Source of the DNA: Hemerocallis citrina
Lineage: Eukaryota > Streptophyta > Magnoliopsida > Asparagales > Asphodelaceae
Reading direction: 5' to 3'
Assembly: GCA_017893485.1 (NCBI GenBank)
Contig: CM030360.1
Span: 5,630,467 to 5,694,466 of the forward strand
DNA: 64,000 bases
This document shows, piece by piece, positions 12,419-22,836 of this stretch (the first letter of the stretch is position 1; each line of letters opens with the position of its first letter). The notes under the pieces were generated by a model. It searched no databases, was not told the origin of the DNA, and saw nothing but the letters and a program-made list of their open reading frames with translations. The position numbers and the translations under genes are program-made.

Positions 12419-13085
12419 TGTTGAGTTAAATGATATAATCAACACAAACCATCAAGCAAATAGAAGATACACCAAACACACCAAAGCATACAAATTTGTT
12501 CCGGTTGAAATTTTTGCCTTAATCCGGGGGAGAAAAAATTGAAATGTTTTTCAACTAGAGAAGATACAAGTATAGTATAATTCTCACGATTATCTCTCAA
12601 GTCTCACCAGAAAATACTAATTGTTTACAATTGGAGAACCTCTCAGGCTCTCTTCAATGAAGTACTCTCTTTTGGCTGTTAATGGGGGCCAATTACAACA
12701 ATATATAGAGATCTAGAGAAACCCTAGTTTGATATCTTGATACAATAGCCATTAGATATTCCTGAAGAGATAACCATACGATAAGAGCCGTACGATATAA
12801 CTTGAAGAACAAGTTCAGGTTTCAACGAATCATCTAGACCTGCACCCAAAATATGTATCAGCCATGCCTGGTCGACTGCACGCAATTGTGGTCGACTGTC
12901 CCCCTTTTGGGAACACCTTGTACAGCGACCGGTCGACCATCCCCTATGTACGATCGACTGCACCTGCTTCAGTTGCAACTGCTATTGCTGTTTCACTTGC
13001 TTCCATTCGTCTCTGATCGCCCTCGATTCCCTCATCATTTCATCGTCTTCGTATCTAACATAGTATGTAAGACATAAACCTAACA
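12419..13085 (-). mobile_element. Solo copia-type LTR
   Basis: Read on the plus strand it begins TGTTGAGTTAAATG and ends CATAAACCTAACA. The overall plan matches the LTR at 19652-20360 (ATCCGG-containing block, CTCACCAG block, GTCGAC cluster near the right end). AACAT precedes it; the right edge reads TAACAACATT, so the duplication is AACAT with a one-base ambiguity. No partner LTR or primer site adjoins, so it is solo. Orientation is taken from the related full-length LTR. Confidence 0.7.
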
Positions 13086-13089
13086 ACAT

Positions 13090-13342
13090 TGCTTCTATTA
13101 TTATTCTATTATTATGACTAGAGAGTTAAGGATTGTATTTCTTGTATAAAATTGTCAAATGTCGATTGTCGATTCTGAATCCCAACCACTCACTTTTTAA
13201 TCAAAGTAATATTAACCATCAAGTTAATATCAATTGCACAATTTTCAAATCTCAGGCACTAAGTCTTCAACTTGAAATACACATGATAACTAGATAGTTA
13301 TATTGACACAACAACAATTTTATCCTTCGATGTGTATGTAAA
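13090..13342. other. Short spacer, nothing recognised
   Basis: AT-rich sequence between two copia LTRs. No reading frame, splice site pair or element end could be supported. Confidence 0.5.
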
Positions 13343-13347
13343 AGTGG

Positions 13348-13717
13348 TGTTAGGAACTATGAGGATCTTATTGAGTCTTTGACACAATCAACACAAACCA
13401 CCAAGCAAGACTGGTTCACACCAAACACACAAAGCACACAAGAATTGTCCCGGTTGGGGCTTTCGCCTTAATCCGGAGGAGGAAGAACCGAGATATTATT
13501 TTAACTAGAGAAGATACAAGAATATTACAATTCTCACCGCGACCCTCTCTCAAGCCTAATGGAACTTGATGTTGTTTACAATGGAGAAATCTCTCACCCT
13601 CTCAGATGAAGTACTCTCTTCTTCTATTCGGCACTCAATAGAATCATCATGGATCTATGAGCCGTTACAATTGTTTATATAGATCTAGAGACAAATCCTA
13701 AGTTGATATCTTGTTAC
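13348..13717 (-). repeat. Copia LTR, truncated by nested insertion
   Basis: Matches the first part of 19652-20360 almost base for base up to TGATATCTTGTTAC, where TGTCACGCC of the nested element begins. GTTAC (13713-13717) may be the left copy of that element's target duplication; the right copy has been lost. Confidence 0.85.
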
Positions 13718-16700
13718 TGTCACGCCCCGCTTCCCACTATACGAAAATATAGGCACGCAACTGAGACCCAGCGAATGAAATACATCATCCATAAGCTGTA
13801 CAATTATAAGTTCAACAAGATATATATAACACATTCATGCAGGAAAATATAATGATCACATGAGCTGAAAATAAAATAATCATCATCCAGATAATACATC
13901 AGCATTGGGTCAAGATGCCCGAGAGTACAAGGTGCCAGAATTAAAACAGTACGATAAGCAGTTTGCTATAACAACCAGATAAAATAGCGACTAAAAGAAA
14001 AACAACATGAAGTAATAATAAAGCAGCAACGATCATCTAGAAAGTCTATTCCGCAGGTCCATCAGTACTTGTATAATTATTAACTCAAAGAAAAATAGAA
14101 AAGTACCCGTTAGAACAAGTTTCGAGCAGCAAGTAGCAACAAACAGTAAAAGGGGTAATATAACAAGATATAACATGGAAGAAACAAGAAGTAGCAGTGC
14201 AAATACAATATGGAAGTAAGCAAGAAACTGGGACAATATGATCATGTAACTAATAACCGTAAACTAGTGTAATCAAGACTTTAAAGTATAATCAATTGAT
14301 AACCAGGTCTCAGTTAATCAATAATCATGAAATCAAGAATCAAGAGTCATATAATGAAGAGTCATATAATCAAGAATCATGTAATCAAGAATCAAGAGTC
14401 ATGTAATCAAGAATCAAAAGTCATGTAATCAAGAATCATGTAATCAAGAATCATGCTTAGTGGAAATCTCAAGTTTATCTGTTTTATTAACTTATCTGAT
14501 GCACGCAATCATGTGTTCCATACCACAAGTTCGGTGCATAGCAATCATGTGACGTTTAGACTTAAGTAGTGAATTCTATAGGATTATGTACTTGGGTCTT
14601 CCAGTGATAGTACCAAGACATGTAATCAAGAATCATGTAATCGAGAATTGTGTAATCAAGAATCAAGAATCAAGAATCACTATTACGGGAAACACAAGCC
14701 CCCTTTCGAGTATACTCCCATATATTATCCATTACTAAGCCGTACCCTTATAACCCCGGCTTGTTATTCTTTTATGATTAATTATGAACATACAGTTGGT
14801 ACGACTAGTGGAACGGTGAAATCAAGATAATTAATTAAGAATCTAGAAAAATATCAAGGACAGTAATCATGATATGAGATAAAACGGGTACATGTATCGA
14901 GAGTAGTTATTATAGAATTATCAAGTGGTATAGAATGCATTATATGAGAAAATCTATCAACCTATTATATCTATGCAAGTTATTATTACAAGAACAACAA
15001 TACATATAGTTTAGTTCATTAAATGTGAAAAATAACGGGTTTATATGCCAAAACGTAGAGATGAATTTTTAGACAACATTACATATCAGCATTAAAATTC
15101 ACTTTTCCGTTGTTACAGAAAAGCAAATCTGATTCCGTCAGAGATTCTAGAAAGTAGACTCTCTTCCAGTTCCAACGCATATTCACACGTTACATTCTAG
15201 AGATAGTAGTTATGCGTACAAATCCATTCTTCGCTGGTTTTGATGTTTCGCGCGCATTCTGGAAATTCAGAGTTACAATACTAAAATTGCGATATCTCAC
15301 AATCTATATATCGGATTAAAAAACTGTAAGATGTTATGGATATCTACACTCGAAGGGCTACGATTTTCATGTAGAAAGTTTTTCGATCCAGTATTGGGAA
15401 TATGGTCAAATTCTCAGTACAAGAGACTAGTCAGTGATCCCGTGCAGGTTCAGAAATTCACGATATGACAGTACTAAAATCGCGATATCTCACAATCTAT
15501 AAATCGGATTGAGAAACTGTAAGATGTTCTGGATATCTAGACTCGAAGGGCTACAATTTTCATGTAGAAATTTTTTAAATCAAGTATCGGGAATATGGTC
15601 GAATTCTCAGTACAAGAGACCAGTTAGTGATCCCGTGCAGGTTCAGAAATTCACGATATGACAGTACTAAAATCGCGATATCTCACAATCTATACATCGG
15701 ATTGAGAAACCGTAAGATGTTCTGGATTTGAGACTCGATGAGCTACAATTTTCAAGTAGAAAATCTTCAATCTAGTATTAGGAATATAGTCGAATTCTCA
15801 GTGCAAGGTAAAGAAGTTTAGAGATAGTAAGGTTAAATATTCGATAACACGATTCGAAATGTGTTAACGGTTCACTCTTGAGTTGATATAGCATGGAAAA
15901 AGTGACTAGAACGGAATATGACAATAAAACATAATAATAACTAGACTATTGCCACGAGTCCAAGGAAAATGCTTGTACGAGAACAAAAAGAGTGTACAAG
16001 ATACTTGCCTTATAACGTGATGATGAGTGCAAACAGGACGAAGAGAATACCTCGGCAATGGAAATGCAATTGTGACGAAAACGGTGATCGCGAACGCAAC
16101 AACGAGTCGACAGTAGTGCTACGAGATGCAAGTATGCGACAACACAACGGCTACAGCAATAAGCAAGCGTGACCATAGCGACAAGGAGATGACGACTAAG
16201 GCGGTGAGAAGTGAATAACCGCAAGGAGACGTTGGGTTGCGGTGGATGAAGCTCGGGTGTTGGCTCGAATTATCGGGTTTGAAAAAGGCAGAGGAAGAGA
16301 AAAAGACAAAGGAAGAGAAGAAGGGATGTAGAGATGAGTTTTGTGTGTGTATATATATAGAAGAAAGTGAGACCGACAACATGCTAATGCATGCATGGTG
16401 TATATTATATATATAATATAATATATAGTATAGGTTAGGAGGAGGTGTAGAAAAATGTGGTTGGCTGTGGAAAAATGAGTAGGATTAGGAGTTGGAGGAT
16501 TGGAGAAAATGTGGTTGGCTGTAGAAAAATATAAAAGAAGAAAGAGGAGGGGTTTGACGGAAGAGGGGATTAGGAGTAGTAGGGTGGTGGAGGTATAGTA
16601 GAGTAGGAGAAAAATGAGAGAGTTAGGCGTAGAATTAGGCAGGGTGGTTTGGTTGTGAGTGAGTGATTAGCGGGAGCGGGTTAGGATTAGGATTAGGATT

Positions 16701-16878
16701 AATCAGGGTTTAAAATTTGAATATAAACTTTGATCGAAAAATCACAAAATTATAGAATTGATCAGAAAAATATTCTGGCTCTAGATAAAGAGTCCAAAGA
16801 GAAAAATAAAATTGATCTGAAAATTGAAGTATAAAAATTTACGTAATAAAATACAGACAACTGGAACAGGAAGTTACA
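13718..16878 (-). repeat. 3' LTR of the chromovirus-like element, with 193-bp tandem repeats
   Basis: Plus-strand start TGTCACGCCCC, end GGAAGTTACA. It is about 3.2 kb, similar in size and ends to the solo LTR 4212-7557. The block containing GCGATATCTCACAATCTATA recurs at 15289, 15482 and 15675, an exact 193-base spacing, giving three tandem copies over about 15240-15830. An AATCAAG-rich tract lies at 14335-14450 and again near 14620-14680. No protein-coding content was recognised. Confidence 0.75.
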
Positions 16879-17062
16879 ATCCTACCCACCTTACAAAAAA
16901 TTTCGTCCTCGAAATTTACTTAGGCGAGATATAGGATAGCTAAGAAGAATGCAATACTCTTCAACTGAGAGTACAACGGATGATAAAAGAAACAACGAGT
17001 ACAAATGCACGAAAATAACTAAAGACAAATTGTGCACCCTAACCTGGAGGACTCAACAATTT

Positions 17063-17690
17063 AATGTTTGGGTTCAGAGTCTGAACCACCAATATCGCCA
17101 ACATCCCAGTTCAACTGAGTCACAAGCTCATCTTTCTCTGGCACATACTCCAACTTTCTGAGTAACTCCTTAGGCGATGGAGCTGAAATTAATATGCGTC
17201 TGGCCTTACTGGATATAAACTCCTTAGCCATAACTGAATGTATGAAGGACAGAAGCGAGTCGTAATATCCATCAACATTTAAAAGACCCACCGGCTTACT
17301 GCGAATCCCCAGTTGAGCCCATGTGATCACTTCAAACAACACCTCAAGTGTTCTATAACCTCTGGGCAAGGCTATGAAAGCATCAGCAGCGCGAGCCATT
17401 TCAGCCTTCCTCTCGTGCATGTTAGAGACAACTCTAACATCTCCCATAGTTCCTCCAGTAATTTCTTTCGGCATCAGCGACTTGGGAATCACTCCCAAAA
17501 CGTGTCGGCCACCTGTACAAACGGCGTCAAAAACCAGGCCCATCAATCCTATGCTCCCACCACCGTAGACGAGATCGATATTCCTCTCTACAAGCTCCTT
17601 GCCGAGCTAAATTGTAACTTCTTGGTAGCTAGCTCTCTTGCCAGAGCTACTGCCACAAAATACACAGATCCTATTGAATCTCGATGAAGA
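17063..17690 (-). pseudogene. LOG-like: Intronless LOG-family (cytokinin-activating phosphoribohydrolase) copy
   Basis: LOG enzymes release active cytokinin bases from cytokinin ribotides in the cytosol. On the minus strand the piece starts around RICVFCGSSSGK (from about 17670). It passes [12 protein letters not shown] and [11 protein letters not shown] and ends near YVPEKDE, so it covers essentially the whole family length. One stop falls after SYQEVTI (near 17609), and the 161-codon open frame 17061-17546 holds the rest. The nucleotide-binding signature, normally PGGYGTLEE, reads PRGYRTLEV here, so two glycines and a glutamate are altered; activity is unlikely. Plant LOG genes contain introns (family knowledge), but no intron interrupts this copy, which points to an mRNA origin. 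It sits inside a gypsy element in sense orientation, between gag and the polypurine tract. Confidence 0.85.
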
Positions 17691-18090
17691 TGATGAAGAT
17701 GAAGAAAGCTTCTTCAGACCCACTTTTCTTTCTTCTTCCACCGATTTTCTCTTTATACCCGCTACCGATTCTTGATCTCTTCTTTACGTTTGCCAAGAAA
17801 ATCCGAGCTCCTACTCTTTTTCTTTCTTTCTTGCTCCCGCCTCTGCTACCGGATTCTCACTCTCTCTCTTCTCCGAAGCTTGCTCCCGAGTTGTCTTCTT
17901 CTTTCTCTTCTCCCCTTTCTTCCCCGTATTCTCTCTCTTTCTTTCTTCTCTGACTTCTCTCTCTTTCTTCTTCCTCTTTCTTTCTCTTTTTCTTTCTTTC
18001 TTCTTATTTCTTCTTTCTTTGACTTCTCTCCTCCTTTCTCTTCTTTTTATTTCTTCTTCTTCTTGTCTTTTCTTCATTAATTCGCCGTCC
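17690..18090 (-). repeat. Purine-rich (GA) tract upstream of the LOG copy
   Basis: The minus strand is almost pure A and G for about 280 bases (17800-18080), pyrimidine-only on the plus strand. Long low-complexity open frames on both strands arise from this composition and are not genes. Its position before the LOG coding start suggests a captured 5' leader or expanded simple repeat; which of the two cannot be told from sequence. Confidence 0.6.
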
Positions 18091-18225
18091 CCTATAACCG
18101 GCCTATGGCCAATATTTACACTTCGACCTCTATCCGTTCTAAATATAACATCGAACCTAGAGTTATTTATGACGATGAAGTTTGCTTTGAAATTTATTCC
18201 ACAAATTAATAAGCAACTCTGCTAT

Positions 18226-18247
18226 GCTTCCGCTGCGCTACTCTGAT
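18226..18247 (-). other. Initiator tRNA-Met 5'-end-like segment
   Basis: On the minus strand 22 bases starting ATCAGAGTAGCGCAGCGG match the known 5' arm of plant initiator tRNA-Met at all but one position, including the internal promoter A box. The match stops there: no anticodon, T arm or CCA follows, so it is not a tRNA gene. Adjacent bases (18264-18272) loosely resemble a primer-binding site. It may descend from the primer tRNA of a retroelement. Confidence 0.5.
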
Positions 18248-18292
18248 GGTGATGCTTCTCGCTGCTGATATCATGTGATAGCGATCGACGAA

Positions 18293-19060
18293 TTAAGCAA
18301 AATTAAGAGTTTGGTAACACAAAGATTCAAGAAAATATGGATGAAAAGAAATAACTAGTATGATACTCAATAATGGATTGATCGATGAGGGTGAATGCAA
18401 TGTACGGAAAGTAACAAATGACGCAAGAACTGGAGTATGACTAGATCGAAATATACTAGCAACTGTTTCTTTGGTGGTGTCTGCCTCCTCTGTAATCAGG
18501 TTATGAGCCTGATTACACTCTCCAATCTGTCCTCCACTGGGATTTGATCCTCCTATTGGTGTGATACTCTTTCTCTTCGAGCAATCCCGAACCTTGTGAT
18601 CATTCGCTCCGCATGCAAGATACAGGTTGTTGGCTTTCCAGCAGTTCTTGCATATGTATCTAACTCGGTGGCAATAATAGCACTTCTGTTCCTTCTTCAG
18701 TGTCGCCGATGGGTAAGGTGATGCTCTAGTAGTCGGGGTCTGAACTGACCTCCGTATTGGTCCACCTGTAGACTGTGCGACAGTAAGGAGACGTAATGCC
18801 CTCTGAACAGCATTCCACCCTCTACATAGGCTGCTCCTGGGTATTGAGCATGGCAGTGTAACTCTTATGCTGGTGCACAAACAAGTCCCATTGAGTAGAG
18901 TTTGTGAAATCCTATACCCTATCCAGATTAGCTATCACCAGTTCATTTTGCTCTTTCTGTAGCTCCATCATTCATTGCATCTCTTGGAGAATCACGACGA
19001 TCTCCAATAGTTCATCCCTGGGTGGAGAAGCCGAAGAGCCTCCGTGAACCATAGTCTGAA
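18293..19060 (-). pseudogene. Chromovirus gag remnant with degenerate zinc knuckles
   Basis: The first part (19060 to about 18890, minus) begins MVHGGSSASPPRD and is interrupted by stops. The second (open frame 18293-18880) has two CCHC-like knuckles. One reads CYYCHRVRYICKNC, with Tyr in place of the zinc-binding His; the other, ending ACGANDHKVRDC, has lost its first Cys. Intact proteins of this kind package the element RNA. The tail after the second knuckle no longer resembles gag, consistent with the junction to the captured LOG region. Confidence 0.65.
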
Positions 19061-19158
19061 ATGCATATTCAAATAGGGTAAATCTCCAGATGGCAAGTTG
19101 GTTATTAATATTCATGTGAACCACGTGGTGTGCATATTGTTGAGCTCAGCATGGTTCG

Positions 19159-19178
19159 AGCCTAGGCTCTGATACCAC
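19159..19178 (-). promoter_or_regulatory. Primer-binding site (initiator tRNA-Met) of the chromovirus-like element
   Basis: Reads TGGTATCAGAGCC on the minus strand, complementary to the 3' end of initiator tRNA-Met, separated from the LTR edge at 19187 by eight bases. Confidence 0.75.
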
Positions 19179-19449
19179 TAAAAACCTGTCACGCCTCGCT
19201 TCCCACTATACCGAAATATAGGCACGCAACTGAGGCCCAGCGAATAAAATATATCATCCATAAGCTGTACAATTATAAGTTCAACAAGATATTTATAACA
19301 CACTCATGCAGAAAAATATAATGATCACATGAGTTGAAAATAAAATAACCATCATCTAGATAATACAACAATATTGGGTCAAGATACCCGGGAGTACAAG
19401 GTGCCAGAATTAAAATAGTACGATAAGAAGTTCGCTATAACAATCCTCA

Positions 19450-19651
19450 TCCCACTTTTCCTACTGCATGTCGGTTGGTTTCTTCTCTTCTAGGGCAAGG
19501 TGCAAGTCCTTCTGAACCAAAACATCATACATGTTTACCTTCCATAGATTGAAGTTGATCTTACTGTCAAACCGCTTGATCTTCGTCTTTTGATCTACCA
19601 TCTCCAAGGAACTCGAATAAACCCACGAATCCTGATTGCTCTGATACCACT
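19450..19651 (-). pseudogene. Copia gag N-terminal remnant and primer site
   Basis: Minus-strand translation from about 19601 contains KRFDSKINFNLWKVNM and then DVLVQKDLHLALEEKK, the conserved start of plant copia gag, before a stop. It ends abruptly at the truncated chromovirus LTR. A tRNA-Met primer site (19640-19650) lies between this and the LTR beginning at 19652. Confidence 0.75.
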
Positions 19652-20360
19652 TGTTAGGAACTATGAGGATCTTGTTGACTCTTTAACACAATCAATACAA
19701 ACCACCAAGCAAGACTGGATCACACCAATCACACAAAGCACACAAGAATTGTCCCGGTTGGGGCTTTCGCCTTAATCCGGGGGAGGAAGAACCGAGATAT
19801 TATTTCAACTAGAGAATATACAAGAATATTATTATTCTTACCACGACCCTCTCTCAAGCCTAATGGAACTTGATGCTGTTTACAATGGAGAACTCTCTCA
19901 CCCTCTTAGATGAAGTACTCTCTTATTCTATTCGGCACTCAATAGAATCATCATGGATCTATGAGCCGTTACAATTGTTTATATAGATCTAGAGATAAAT
20001 CCTAAGTTGATATCTTGTTACAATAGCCAATGGATAGTATATAAAAGATAACCTTACGATAGGAGCCACACGATATAACTTGAAGAGCAAGTTGGGCTTT
20101 TCACGAATCACCTAGACTCAAGCCCGAAACTCATCAACGCCGTTATCGGTCGACCGCACCAACAAGGCGGCCGACTGTCCACCCCTTTGGAAGACTTCTT
20201 GCATAGGACGGTCGACCGCTCATTAGGGACGGTCGACCGCAACTTTTGTTGTAGCTACTGCTGACTGTTTCTTGCCCCCACTTCGTTTCCAATCTCCTTT
20301 GTCACTCCATCGTCTTATCGTCTTCTTATCCAATATCGTATGCAAGACATAAACCCAACA
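19652..20360 (-). repeat. 5' LTR of the broken copia element (709 bp)
   Basis: TGTTAGGAACT...AAACCCAACA on the plus strand, followed by the duplication AGTGG. On the minus strand a TATA-like CTATATAAAC lies near 19985. A cluster of GGTCGACCG motifs lies about 125-215 bases into the LTR (20147-20235), in the U3 part. Confidence 0.85.
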
Positions 20361-20365
20361 AGTGG

Positions 20366-20640
20366 CTGCAAATGAACAACTGTGACCCAGACAATAGCAA
20401 TTTTTGACGTAAGCCTGTAACATCAAAACTTACTTACTCTGAAATAGAAAAGTTGTACATCAAAAGTGAGATCGAGTTTTTCTAAAGAAAATTCTTCATT
20501 ATAATTTATAAGAAGAAACATAAAATTATCTTTGGTACATTAAGAAAAAGATTACAATACTAAAAGGTTCTCAACCCCTGGATCGCTACCCTTGGTGCCT
20601 ACAAGATATTAATACAAAACCTCGTACATTTTATTTGATT
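20366..20640. other. Spacer; probable 3' flank of the exon at 20641
   Basis: No coding sequence recognised. An AATAAA signal on the minus strand (20630-20635) lies directly after the stop of the exon-like segment to the right. Confidence 0.4.
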
Positions 20641-20737
20641 TCAATATACAGACAAACAATTTCTTCGACAATTTTCACAGATCCCTTGATCAACATTTGC
20701 TACATCCTCAATTGGGGATTGACATATAGGGCATTGC
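20641..20737 (-). pseudogene. Terminal exon remnant with a two-CxxC zinc-ribbon motif
   Basis: On the minus strand a good splice acceptor (TATTTTTTAG) is followed by a 31-residue reading frame containing CPICQSPIED and then CENCRRNC, ending in TGA, with AATAAA right behind. Two CxxC pairs 15-18 residues apart suggest a small zinc-binding C-terminus. I do not recognise the parent gene with confidence; a CTU2-like tRNA thiolation protein tail is one possibility. Nothing upstream on this strand looks like its preceding exon, since repeats and an LTR follow. Confidence 0.4.
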
Positions 20738-20769
20738 CTAAAAAATATGCCTATAACAGCGATATCCAC

Positions 20770-21145
20770 AATTTTTACAAAATCGACAAAAACGGTGGTG
20801 GTCAAATCACTAAAATTTTGTATTATTCAAAATCGGAAAAAAATAATGGACTATAGCCCATAAAATATGGTCAAAATAGTGATGTTTAGAATTTTCACAA
20901 AATCGACGAAAACGATTGACTAGTCGACAAAATGAGGCAAAATCACTAGAAATTTCGGATTTATCAAAATCAACAGAAAATAGTGGACTAAAGCCTACAA
21001 AATATGACCAAATCATTGGTGTTTCGTATTTTTCAAAATTGGCAAAAGTCAGTGGAGTTACAACCCATAAATATGGTCAAAATAGTGAAATTTAGAGTTT
21101 TTCTCAAATCGACGAAAATGGTGGGCTAACACAAAACATTGACCA
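20770..21145. repeat. Imperfect tandem repeat, AAAATCGACAAAA type
   Basis: Units of roughly 55-60 bases, alternating in two forms, share the phrases ACAAAATCGACGAAAA, TGGACTAAAGCC and ATATGGTCAAAATAGTG. Small open frames here (for example 20810-21016, minus) only reflect the repetition. Confidence 0.65.
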
Positions 21146-21201
21146 ACGGAAATCATGATATCAAGGCAACGATGGGAAAGAGATGATTTTTCCATAATCC
21201 T

Positions 21202-21830
21202 TGTTAGGATTATGTCTTGTATACTCGTGGTTCATATTAGAAGAAGGTATGATGAAGCACGGAGGTCGAAGTATCGAAGAGAATAGAAAAAAACAGAGCA
21301 GCAATAGTGTAGGCAGAGTTGCGGTCAAATGTCCAAAGTTGTGGTCGACCGCACACCCGACCGCAGTTGTACATGGTTTTGGCCCAGGGGAGGTTGGTCG
21401 ATCGGTTTTGTTGGACGGTCGACCGTGCGCGGCGGTGTGTTCTTTTGGGGCTTCAACTTATTAGGTCGTTTCAGCCCAATCTTCAACTCCAAGTCAGATC
21501 GTACGGCTCCTATTCAGTTACTTCTTCTTCGGGTTATATCAGACGACTGAGAATCAAGATTAACCTAGTGATCTCTCTATTCTTCTTCTATATATTGTTG
21601 TAGAATCCAATATAAGAGGTAAGTACTTCATTGACATTATCTCCATTGCAAAGAGAGGCTTAAGGGAGAGATAGTTCTTGGTGAGTCTGTTTAATTCCTT
21701 GTATTGAGTGAATCATTAATTCCTTGTAATCTCTTCTAGTTGAATATTATATCTCCCTATATTTTTCGTCTGAATTAAGAGAAAGCTAATCGGGATAAAT
21801 CAATGTTGTGTTTGTGTTGGATTGGTAGAT
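21202..21830 (+). mobile_element. Copia-type LTR, plus orientation, right end uncertain
   Basis: Starts TGTTAGGATTATGTCTTG, which is how the family LTRs at 12419 and 19652 read from their own 5' ends. A GTCGACC cluster lies at about 21345-21430, again some 145-230 bases into the LTR. Similarity to the reversed LTR continues to the GTTTGTGTTGGATTGG phrase near 21815, but the terminal CA and a matching target duplication were not identified. Confidence 0.6.
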
Positions 21831-22329
21831 CTATTTACTTGCTTACCCAATTGATTCGTCTCATCTACCTCGACTTCCTCATTGCTCTAATTGAGGTCCA
21901 TTTATGAGAAATGCATAATTTTGTTTTCTTGGGCCGAAAAGTTTTATCCGGTCAAACCAGGGGGTCCGAGAAAAGTTAAAGAGATTGTGATCACTCGCAG
22001 TTAGAAGAAGAGGCTAAAAACGTCTTTTTGGAACACAGCGGTGACCTATTTGTAAAGTCACCTGTCGGTGTTCCGATTTGAATTGAGATTTTTGGGCCGC
22101 AACCCATTTGGAATAAGATTTTGGGCGAGATTCAGGCCCTTTTAGTAGAAATTATATTGGTGGACTATTAGACCCACTTTACCAGTTACCACAAATTCAT
22201 AACTGTGTGCTTTTTTTGTTCTCCATTTAACACAATTGCTAGTTGGGTTCGGCTATGTTTTTATTTTTTAGTTTAGTTTTTTTTCTTTATTGGTATTTTT
22301 ATTTTATTTATTTTTGTTTATTAAGGGAA
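21831..22329. other. Spacer, nothing recognised
   Basis: Mixed composition turning T-rich toward the right. No supported gene, RNA or element boundary. Confidence 0.45.
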
Positions 22330-22515
22330 TGTTTAATACCCAATGTGGGACTATAATATCTAACACCCCCTCTCAAACTCACGGTGGGTCAAATAGTGTG
22401 AGTTTGCCCACTAAATACCGAAAATCTCTGAACAATATGAGATTTGGTAGAAAAGTCTGTCGTCTGCTGTGAAGAGGTAACAGAATGAAGTGAAATGGTC
22501 TCTGCTTCAAAGCGC

Positions 22516-22836
22516 TCACGAACATTGACAGTCAATCTCTATATGCTTCGTTCGCTCATGGAAGACCAGGTTGCTTGCAATGTGTAGTGCACTCCAGTTA
22601 TCACAATGAAGAAGAGTAGCTCCTGAAAGAGTGACACCCATATCTGATAATAGCCATCGAACATGAACAATCTCTCTAGTAGTAGCTGCCATTGCTCTAT
22701 ACTCAGCTTTGGTCGAAGAACATACAACAACTGCATGTTTCTTACTTCGCCATGAGATCAGCGAATCACCAAGAAATAGATAGAAATCTGTGGTAGACCA
22801 TCTGGTAGTAGGATCACCTACCCAATCTAAATCCAA
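22516..22836 (-). pseudogene. Copia RNase H remnant
   Basis: The 106-residue frame contains the copia RNase H signatures DLDWVGDPTTRWSTT, SWRSKKHAVV, SSTKAEYRAMA and FHERTKHIEIDC. It would remove the RNA strand during cDNA synthesis. The N-terminal part continues across stops toward 23076, where TRYRQIVGQLVYL is seen. Confidence 0.8.

Larger units (their letters stand above)
13718..19449 (-). mobile_element. Chromovirus-like gypsy element carrying a LOG gene copy
   Basis: Minus-strand element. Its 3' LTR is 13718-16878. Next to it, at about 16879-16920, lies the sequence that reads TTTCGAGGACGAAATTTTTT on the minus strand and ends in GGTGGGTAGGAT, the usual chromovirus pol end and polypurine tract. 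At the other end a primer site for initiator tRNA-Met (TGGTATCAGAGCC, minus strand from 19178) abuts the 5' LTR, of which only 19187-19449 survives. Between the LTRs are a gag remnant (about 18293-19060) and, where pol should be, a LONELY GUY-type coding sequence in the same orientation. No protease, reverse transcriptase or integrase was found. Confidence 0.75.
13348..20360 (-). mobile_element. Copia-type LTR element, broken by a nested gypsy element
   Basis: Both outer ends are intact: AGTGG at 13343-13347 and at 20361-20365 is the target duplication. The 5' LTR (minus sense) is 19652-20360. It is followed by a primer site complementary to initiator tRNA-Met (CTCTGATACCA on the plus strand, 19640-19650) and about 190 bases of gag. 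The 3' LTR begins at 13348 but stops at 13717, where a chromovirus-like element starts. The rest of the copia 3' LTR and nearly all its interior are missing, so a deletion accompanied or followed the nested insertion. Confidence 0.8.

Noticed and set aside
16681..16705. Interstitial telomere-like TTAGGA repeat
   Set aside because: Three units only, not TTTAGGG, inside an LTR.
17684..18246. Long open frames on both strands (Ser/Phe/Leu-rich and Arg/Lys/Glu-rich)
   Set aside because: They come from the pyrimidine/purine tract; composition alone keeps the frames open.
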